Below, one piece after another: positions 57,124 to 64,000 of a DNA stretch of 64,000 nt; the first letter of the stretch is position 1; every line of letters begins with the position of its first letter. Where the stretch lies: positions 310,001 through 374,000 of the forward strand of contig JAHEWK010000026.1 of the NCBI GenBank assembly GCA_020740775.1. The letters run 5' to 3'. This DNA comes from Ilyonectria destructans (Eukaryota > Ascomycota > Sordariomycetes > Hypocreales > Nectriaceae). Made by a program: the position numbers and the translations under genes. The notes under the pieces are model-generated. The model had not been told where the DNA came from. It saw nothing but the letters and a program-made list of their open reading frames with translations, and made no database searches.

Positions 57124-57423
57124 TCATGTAATCTTAGGATACGGCGTAGGAGGAACTAATGGATTGATACCCCTCCTTCTCTTTAAGTATAACTCAGAAA
57201 TAAGTAATGACTTCACCTTGATATTATATATGCCTTCTTTATCTTGATCTCTTGATAAATTTCTTGAATTATTTTCTTGAATTGACATAGGTATAGGGTA
57301 TGAAGAGTATTGATTATCAGGGGTAGACCAGTTCTCGTCAGGGGTAGACCAGTCCGCGTCAGCACTAGTAGCATACGAGGCGGTATGAAAAGATTCTATT
57401 CTCCACTCTTGTGTATGAGACAT
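57124..57423 (-). CDS. Small ORF between genes A and B, doubtful
   Basis: 99-residue minus-strand frame (MSHTQEWRIESFHTASYATS). A short phrase DWSTPDENWSTPDNQ is internally repeated. No family recognised; it lies in the A-B spacer and may be chance. Confidence 0.2.
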   Translation of the reverse strand: MSHTQEWRIESFHTASYATSADADWSTPDENWSTPDNQYSSYPIPMSIQENNSRNLSRDQDKEGIYNIKVKSLLISELYLKRRRGINPLVPPTPYPKIT

Positions 57424-57499
57424 TTCCTTCCCCTTTCTCTCTTCCCCACTTTTCTGTCCTGTATTACTCTTGTTGACTTATCCTCGGGGATGAGAGAAC

Positions 57500-59144
57500 A
57501 TGGTTCGGCCAACTCACGATCTATCTCTCTATCAATTCCAGCTTGAGGAATGGAGGTCTCACGATAAGCTCACTAACCAAGAGATTCTGCAGCGACTCGC
57601 ATCTGACTACTCCCTAGAGATAAGTCAATCAACACTTTACTGGAACTTCCGTAAATGGGGCACTTCCTTTCGAACGTTGACGCAGGATACAGAGGAACTA
57701 CGTGATCGTATCAAATACCTCTTCTTTCAACAGGTTCTCAATGATCACTTCCTCCTCCTCCAGCTCCATTCAGACGGTTTCATTATCACTAAGACAGGTC
57801 TGAGCCGTATACGTCGAGAACTCGGCCTTTGGCGCCGCCAAGATGAAGACAAAATCGCCCCCCAACTCGAAAAGTTACGAGAATTTTTCGAATCCCAGTC
57901 CCGGCGCAATACAATCCTCAATACATACGGCCGAACATATCTCTATACCTACGTGCGCCAACAAGATCACGTACTCAGTCGGAAGGTACTCTATGATGCA
58001 TTTCGAGAGTTCCATCCTGCGAGTGTTACAGATCGATGGAAGACGATGAGATACCAGCGCGTTGGATGGACTGCCCCAGGGCCTGACTTCATCTGGTCAA
58101 TTGATGCACATGACAAGCTCAAGGCCTGGGGATTTGAGATCTACGCCTCAATTGATGCCTACTCGCGCTACATAACCTGGTTCTATATTGGAATCTCTGC
58201 TGGTACATCGCGTAGTGTAGCAGGCCAGTATCTACGTGTTCTCTCTGAGCGAGGGAAGATGCCGAATCTCGTCCGCTCTGACCGCGGAGGAGAAACTGTT
58301 CTCATGGCGGGTGCACATTGGTATCTCTCCCAAAACCGACTACGTATGCGTGATGATGGACAAAGGGATCCCATTACATTCCGACAGTGCTGGATATATG
58401 GAAAAAGCACTAGTAATGAGAAGATTGAGAGTTGGTGGCTTCGCTTCTCTCGAGGAAGAGGAGGGGCTTGGCGGGTATGTTCTCTCTCTTGACTCATTAC
58501 CGTAACTAACATAAAGTCTTTATCTACAGAAGTACTTCATAACCCTCACACAGACCAGTCATTTCTCTAATGACTCCCTCCCCGACCGCATTGCCTTACT
58601 CTATATCTACATGCCAATCCTGCGCAGAGAGTTTGCCGACTTTGTGTTGATGTGGAACTCCCACTACATTCGCAAGCAAAGCAACAGACCACATGTTGTG
58701 CCGGGCCAGCCTTTTGTACTATATCATCAACCTGAGGCTCATCAAGCTACGAACTTTGCTGAAGTCATTCCTCAAGACCGCCTCGAGGAGTTGCAGAATG
58801 CCTTTGCCGACGACCCCTATGACCTTGATGCATATTTGCCGGACGATACGATCGATGTGTGCGAAGTCTTTGCAGAAGAATATGGATATAAAGATGATCC
58901 TAAGGAAGAAGAGGAGGATAACGAGAGGGATTCTGGAGAAACACCACGCCTGTCTGCATACCTCGCCTTGCGTGATTATCTACAGCGTCATCTCGAGCAG
59001 AACACAGCCCCGAGTATTGGCCTTTTAGAGACGCCTGTTGGTGGCCTTGATCGACTTAGAGGCCATTTAGGAGACAATGGCATCAATGTGGAAGAACTCA
59101 GCCAAAGCGTTGCTGCGGCAGCTGCAGAGGATGATGCTTTTTAA
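57500..59144 (+). CDS. Gene B: integrase-core DDE transposase
   Basis: Exons 57500..58474 and 58530..59144 (529 residues). N-terminal helix-turn-helix (LTNQEILQRLASDYSLEIS) and a second DNA-binding-like region (TKTGLSRIRRELGLWRRQDE). The integrase core (rve-like fold) has FIWSIDAHDKLKAWGFEIYA, LVRSDRGGETVLM and STSNEKIESWWLRF, supplying a D, D, E triad. The C-terminal half is helical with an acidic stretch (EEEEDNERDSGE). The splice restores RGGAWR-KYFITLTQTSHF. No stops, so possibly active. It resembles the poorly studied fungal integrase-core proteins that are not part of retrotransposons: no gag, RT or LTR is adjacent. It would cut and join DNA at the inverted repeats (inference). Confidence 0.85.
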
Positions 59145-59412
59145 TTGAGCCTCATATATATGTATGTTCTTTCGAGTTCTCTTCATTGCGCACCTCCTCT
59201 TCGTTGCATACCTTCCCTTCTCTTGGTTGCGCAGCCTCATCGCAATTACACAACCTGCACGCCAACCAGACATCCCAGTAATGAATATATATCTATTCTT
59301 AAGAGCATATTCATTCTTAAGCTTATGCATAAGGATAAGAATATAGAGGCTGCCAATGAATACATAATTCTTATATTCTTAAGAATATGGATCCGGCACC
59401 TCCCCCACAGGG
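59145..59412. other. AT-rich spacer
   Basis: Rich in ATTCTTAAG/AAGAATAT words; ATTCTTAAGCTTATG at about 59315 recurs inversely at about 59870, so these may be remains of the termini of the nested hAT fragment. Confidence 0.4.
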
Positions 59413-59868
59413 ATGCCCCCACCACGCTTGCTTACACGAGCGTGTTTCATGTTGATTGCAGCCGTGACGCGCATTGCTGCCGACGAAGCCTCTAGAAGGA
59501 TTTGGTATCGCATTGACGGCTACGGCAAAAGTGGAATGAACACTCCGCTAATGCGTAGTGTAACTGAGGCCTATATTATATGTGACATTTGGACGAGCTC
59601 CTCCAATGTTTCGTACTTGGCCATTGACGTACTCAGTGTACCAGCGATGTCAGACGACCCGGAACGGGTATTCTCTTGCGCATGACGGACAATTTCATGG
59701 GACAGGGCACGGCTCTCGGCTGATACTGTCGAGAAAGTTCAATGCCTGAGCAATTGGGTGAAGAACGACTTGATCCGCAAAGTCTATGTGGCAGTAGATG
59801 ACGAGGTCATGGAAGTCGCCAGCGACGACGGCGATATAAGTGGGCCCCCAAGTTTATATTACGAATAA
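59413..59868 (+). pseudogene. hAT transposase C-terminal relic nested in the element
   Basis: Reads LAIDVLSVPAMSDDPERVFS, then a TGA (59683..59685) where arginine is expected, then RTISWDRARLSADTVEKVQC, the hAT dimerisation domain, ending VAVDDEVMEVASDDGD. The catalytic part upstream is lost. AT-rich inverted sequences on both sides suggest a deleted hAT insertion inside the larger element. Confidence 0.8.
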
Positions 59869-60371
59869 TTCATAAGCTTAAGAATAGATAAGAATATAAG
59901 GGCACGACTATGAATACATAAGAATATGGCAATATTATGTATTTATTCATTATTGGGATGTCTGACGCCAACCAGCCCCCCCCCAAAAAAGGCAAAAACA
60001 GAATTCGAACCCAAGGCTTTCGCAAATAGCGCAAAAAGGTTACTTGTCAATTGAAACACAGGTCTTGAACTTATCGCAAGTGCACACACTAAGACCCGCT
60101 CTCACCCCTGATACTTTGGAGGCTTCACTTGCGATAAGTGTTAAGGTATCATGAGGCCTTCAATGGCCAAAGATATCACACACTAATTGTAACCCTTTGT
60201 CATATCAGGACCGTGCTGTGTATATACATAAAGCGTCTGTAAGGGACTACAAGTATTCTCTTTGTTACGCAAATAGACTAAGAGTATTGATCACACACAC
60301 ACACACACACACACACCCGTATCTAAAATTACAAGAATAAAGAGATCCTAACGCCACAACAGTACACCTTC
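59869..60371. other. Spacer with CA microsatellite
   Basis: (CA)n of about 13 units at 60291..60317. A GGTTCGAAT-like word on the minus strand near 60010 recalls a tRNA T-loop but has no supporting stem. GCGATAAGT occurs twice (about 60067 inverse, 60131). Confidence 0.5.
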
Positions 60372-61511
60372 CTATGTATCCTGCTGCACCTTCCATGACT
60401 TCTTGGATACACGAGATGATTGTCTCTTTGAAGGGGTTGTTTCAACCCTGATATCCTCATCCCCAGCGACAACAATCTCGGCCAACAACTCATTCATAGT
60501 CTTATTCTCAACGTCAGAGAGGAAGGGGTCGTCATCCTCGATATGCTCGTCTTCGACGATGCGCTCTTGTTTGATTGCCGCCTTTATTGCCGATAGAGGC
60601 GTGGTTGGTTCCTGCTTAATAGCTTCTGACTTCACAGTCACAGTCCGCTCTTCTTTGACAGCTGGAAGGCGTGCCTTTGGGCGAGTGGCCTTTTTCTTCT
60701 TGGGACTTGGCGAGTATGTTTCTGAGTCAGCATCCGACATGATCTCGTAACCCCTCTTGGTCCTAGGCTTTGGTGGCATCTCCAAAGGGTCAAGTTCAAA
60801 GAAACGCCAGAAGCTCAGAGAAGCCTTAGAGCTCCTGATGTCCTTGTCAAAGTTGGTAGAAGTCTGGCGCAAGAGGTCGTAGAGTCTAGTAGTTGTGTAA
60901 GCCCTTTCGGGCAGTCGTGCTGGTCCAGGCGCGCTGCCACCTTTCTCGACGGAGAAGACAACTTCCCACGCATGCTTGCTCTGCTCTAGATCTAGTTGCT
61001 TGACTAGATAACGCACCATCGCCTCATGAGTCCCGTGGTCGCGATGGAGGACAACTGAAACATTGCCCATGCACTTCCGTACGGCTTTCGGCGCGCTGCT
61101 GTACTCAATGGTCTTAATGTCGCCAATATATTCATAGGCTCCAGCACCAACCCAGAATGTAGCTTGAACCCCAATAGCAATTGGGTCTTTGCGGCCCGTA
61201 TTGGCAATGCTTTATTGACGCCTAGCCATTGCGTCAAGCCTGGCATTTTCGATACCAGCGGGGAGTGAAGTCGAGCGATTGGTAGGAATAATCGTTGATG
61301 ATAGTTTGCGGCGCTCGTTGGGGCGAGAAGTAGGGACGGCAGCAGGAGTAGGGGCATCTTCATCGTCGTCCTCCGTAAGATCAACACAATCAGTGATCGG
61401 TTTGAACTGTTGTCCACAATGGGGGCAGCAAACTGCACGGGGGTTCTTAGCTTGGAAGCTGGCATGCCTGCCTCCCCCAATAGAACAGAATGGAGTCAAA
61501 GTAGAAGGCAT
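60372..61511 (-). pseudogene. Gene C: zinc-motif protein with one in-frame stop
   Basis: Single frame of 379 residues from ATG 61511, interrupted only by TAA at 61212..61214 (after LDAMARRQ, before SIANTGRKDPIAIG); a CAA-to-TAA change would explain it. The N-terminus has a zinc-ribbon-like cluster (CSIGGGRH ... CCPHCGQQF) and an acidic DLTEDDDEDA motif resembling SUMO-interacting sequences. The middle is a compact unrecognised domain (GVQATFWVGAGAYEYIGDIK; HEAMVRYLVKQLDLEQSKHA). The C-terminus is lysine-rich and then acidic, ending basic (SSRVSKKSWKVQQDT). Convergent to gene B and inside the same inverted repeats. Function unknown; an accessory transposition protein is a guess. Confidence 0.7.
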
Positions 61512-61903
61512 GATGGGCTTGTGTAAAAGAGACAGAAGGTTTACCTGTAGATAAGAATGGGAGGAAGAGTGATTTCAGTTCAAGTTCAAGTATAAGAAGA
61601 AGAGCACTCTCTTATAGTAGAGATGAGAATGGTAGTTTGTATATATGAAGCCGGTACAGTATGGTTACATACAGAGAGATATATTATCATAACAACTGGC
61701 AATTGTAGATCTGGGGTTGACTGGAGAACGGCAAATTGCGAATGGAATCATACGAGCAATACTGCCGTAGTGCCACTGCCTCAGCTCTGGCACTTGGCTG
61801 TTTTGGGAGCAGCGTATGTGGCCAAGAGTGATATTTATCTAAGCAGGAATGGGCTCACACGCCAGGGTCGACCTAAGAGACAATTGGCAAGGGTCTGTGA
61901 GGC

Positions 61904-61949
61904 CAGGGGGGTTATGACCAGTTGATCCCTCCGGCCATCCGTAGCAGCT
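61904..61949 (-). repeat. Right terminal inverted repeat of the 5.9-kb element
   Basis: Inverse of 56031..56076, with a perfect core at 61904..61936. It lies about 295 bp before the start of the Zn2Cys6 gene. Confidence 0.85.
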
Positions 61950-62244
61950 CTTCAAGGCTTAGTGCGGCCTCGTCGTACTGAGGAGCACTTGATTGGACAA
62001 AGATGAGCTTGGACTCACTGCGTAGTAGCATCTGCAGCTTTAGATTGTAACACATCGCCCACCCGTTTGTGAGGCTTAGGCTGCTGAGCCACTGTATCTT
62101 CATCATCACGCGAAGCCCTGAATCCAGGCACGCCGGAGCTATCGGACTGCTCCTTGTCCCCGCACATCCGTCTAAGATGTCCGCCTAAATAGAGCTGCTT
62201 GGCTGAGAGACCTGTCCACTTACCAGCTCTCCATCACTGCATCC

Positions 62245-63736
62245 ATGACTTCAACCAGAGGCCCGTCTGCCGACCCCAGTGCCGTCACTGCTGTGCCGTC
62301 GCCCGCCGAGACTGCCGGCCGAGTGCGACGCCCCCATCGCAAGTCTCGAAGAGGGTGCAGGCCGTGTAAATCGAGTCGCATAAAGGTCGGTTGTCTATTA
62401 TAATTTATAAATCTCTCAATAGCTGGTTGAACCTCCATCAAAGCATACTGACCGAGTCTCATGTCCCGTCTAGTGCGATGAAGTTCAACCAGCATGTTCA
62501 AATTGCGTGAGAAAGGAAATCCCCTGCGACTACTTCGAGACTGTTCGCGCTTCCATCAATGAGCCCAAACAACGCATCATGATCCCACCTCTTCGCCGGA
62601 ACTCTCCTGAATATGAGCCTCCGCTTCCTGTCGGTCGGAAAACGCGCGAGCGAGAAGAGCGAGAAGATCGAGAGGAGCGAGATTTGACCTCATCACCGAC
62701 GACAAGTTCGCTCTCCGAGCCATCACCGCCTAACCTCCCAACGCTTCTCGCCAATTGTTGTCCTGCTCCTGTCGCGATCAACACTCCCTCCGATCGACTG
62801 ATCGAACTTCGTCTCCTTTCCCACTACCAAACCATGACCTCCCAATCGCCAAAGCACCAGGCCTCCTGGTCCATCTGGACCCTCGACATGGCCATGGCAT
62901 CACCACTCGTCATGGATTCCCTCCTCGGCTTCACGGCATTCCATCTCCGGCGCCTTGGAAACCGCGACTGGGGCGTTCGCGAGGCATCGCACAAATACAT
63001 GGCGCGGGCGATTCGTTGCCACAAGGAGGAGTCAGGCGTGGGCCTCAGTGAGGCCAATGCCGCCTCAATGATTGCGTCTTGCGCCTTCATCTTGTTTCAT
63101 ACGAGCACAAACCAAGAGTATCTTCAGTCTGCCGCCGGGCCCCAGTTGCCCCTGCACTGGTTTCGCCCTTGGCAGTCTGCGAGAGGCTTCTTCGGCCACG
63201 TATGGCCATGGCTCCAGACTATTGAAGTTGGCCGGGACAAGGGACTGCGATTTGGAGTGCCGCAACAGTTCTCAGTGCAGCACAGCCCCGACACGTTTGA
63301 TTTTTTGCTTCAGGATATGGAGCCTGAGTGCACGTTGGACGAGGAGATGATGACGGCCTACCAGCAAGCTGTTTGGCAGCTAAACTACACCCACAACAAC
63401 CCGCAGCACCCAAGACTGCTTCAATTCCCGGCCTTGGTCACGCCGCGATTCGTCGAGTTGTTAGAAGCCCATGATCCAAGAACCCTGGCAATCGTTGGTT
63501 ACTTCTTCATGATAGTCAAGCTCGCCAGCGTGCTGTGGTGGGTTGACGGAGCAGCGGAGCGGGAGTTTGCTGCCGTCATGAAGTTTCTGCCTAAGGACTG
63601 GTGGCCCGTGATGGATTTGGCAGTGCGCGTGTTTGAAGAGACTTCGGACCGAGTATCAGTGGCTCAAAGGAGGTTGTCCTTAGGCAAGCTGTCATTGACG
63701 GAATTCCGAGACTGGAGAGCCAACCCTATAGGCTAG
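62245..63736 (+). CDS. Zn2Cys6 fungal transcription factor
   Basis: Exons 62245..62385 and 62474..63736 (467 residues). The intron (GTCGGT...GTCTAG) falls inside the zinc cluster; splicing joins GCRPCKSSRIK to CDEVQPACSNCVRKEIPC, giving C-x2-C-x6-C-x6-C-x2-C-x6-C. A basic linker (REREEREDREERD) follows, then the helical fungal-specific regulatory region (LIELRLLSHYQTMTSQS ... LAIVGYFFMIVKLASVLWWV). This matches short sterol-regulatory (Upc2-like) Zn2Cys6 proteins in layout. Nuclear DNA-binding regulator; targets unknown. Intact. Its promoter is next to the 5.9-kb element. Confidence 0.92.
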
Positions 63737-64000
63737 ACTGGCGGATGGTAGATGACGATGAATAGGTACCGTACTCCGTAGTTACGCTGGCAGTCGGGGT
63801 GCCACTCAAACACGTCCCCCTGCAGTGTCTGTATTGGGTAAGCAGGTGCGACAACTTTTACAGATGAGTGGATCCTAGTATCGATAGCGACGTTCAGCTA
63901 TGAGTAACAGGCGCTTCGAGGCCAGGAAATGGAGTAAAGTAGCATGGCCTGAACATGAGGTATGGAGGCAATGGACATGTTGTTGAGTCATTTGATACTC
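63737..64000. other. 3' flank of the Zn2Cys6 gene
   Basis: No gene visible in the last 264 bases. Confidence 0.4.

Larger units (their letters stand above)
56031..61949. mobile_element. Candidate multi-gene DNA transposon with integrase-core transposase
   Basis: About 5.9 kb bounded by inverted repeats: a perfect 33-bp core (56044..56076 and 61904..61936, starting GGCCGGAGGGATCAACTGG) extended outward by GCxGCTACGGA with two mismatches. Inside are gene A (DUF3716-like), gene B (integrase-core DDE protein), a decayed hAT fragment and gene C on the opposite strand. I see no convincing target duplication next to the repeats, so the exact ends are uncertain. A truncated relative of gene B at 22100 shows that the family is multicopy. 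The flanking RTA1-like and Zn2Cys6 genes are intact, as expected for an intergenic insertion. Confidence 0.7.

Noticed and set aside
59980..60070. tRNA-like word GGTTCGAAT on the minus strand followed by a T-run
   Set aside because: The T-stem does not pair and no D-arm or acceptor stem could be built, so not a tRNA; at most a SINE-like remnant.
1..64000. CRISPR arrays, bacterial operons, ribosome-binding sites, rRNA genes
   Set aside because: None present; gene structure, introns and transposon classes are fungal.

Overview
The window looks like a repeat-rich, accessory segment of a filamentous ascomycete genome (Pezizomycotina, probably Sordariomycetes). The basis is short 45-95 bp introns with fungal splice and branch motifs (GTATGT/GTGAGT ... 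CTAAC/CTGAC ... AG), typical ascomycete families (Zn2Cys6 regulator, RTA1-like membrane protein, patatin-NB-ARC-TPR NLR, fungal-type phospholipase C), and fungal transposons (Helitron, Fot1/pogo, hAT, Crypton, Tad-like LINE). Many relics carry single stop codons explicable by C:G to T:A transitions, which is compatible with RIP.

Layout. 1-3.8 kb: intron-bearing Helitron Rep/PIF1 helicase gene, cut by the left edge. 5.1-5.7 kb: small coiled-coil ORF. 7.98-11.29 kb: intact phosphoinositide-specific phospholipase C. 11.4-13.1 kb: Helitron relic running in frame into a CBM21 domain fragment, then a minus-strand fragment. 15.6-18.6 kb: complete-looking hAT element (850 aa transposase, 20-bp perfect TIRs, 7/8 target duplication). 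20-21 kb: SANT/Myb-like gene with a GC-AG intron. 21.3-29.2 kb: transposon nest (truncated integrase-like gene, LTR-like repeat, truncated pogo, solo LTR, and a Tad-like LINE split by a pogo element with 68-bp perfect TIRs). 30.9-36.5 kb: patatin-NB-ARC-TPR NLR gene whose TPR array is split by a hAT element with a perfect 8-bp duplication. 37-41.3 kb: phosphotransferase, Helitron, zinc-cluster and MFS-transporter relics plus a minisatellite. 42.25-45.11 kb: pogo element with 76-bp perfect TIRs sitting 170 bp upstream of an intact M28 glutamate-carboxypeptidase-like gene (45.3-47.7 kb). 48.1-50.7 kb: decayed Crypton. 51.5-54.2 kb: truncated hAT, a SANT-like gene and a DUF3505-like relic. 54.86-55.81 kb: RTA1-like gene. 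56.03-61.95 kb: a ~5.9-kb TIR-bounded cassette. 62.2-63.7 kb: Zn2Cys6 transcription factor.

The most interesting unit is the 56.03-61.95 kb cassette. Long inverted repeats (33 bp perfect core) enclose an intact integrase-core DDE protein (529 aa), an intact cysteine-rich DUF3716-like protein (229 aa) and a convergent zinc-motif protein interrupted by one stop codon, with a decayed hAT fragment inside. It behaves like a multi-gene DNA transposon inserted between the RTA1-like gene and the Zn2Cys6 gene. I could not identify a clean target-site duplication, so the exact termini remain open. All exon models are my own reading of splice signals and reading frame, without transcript data.
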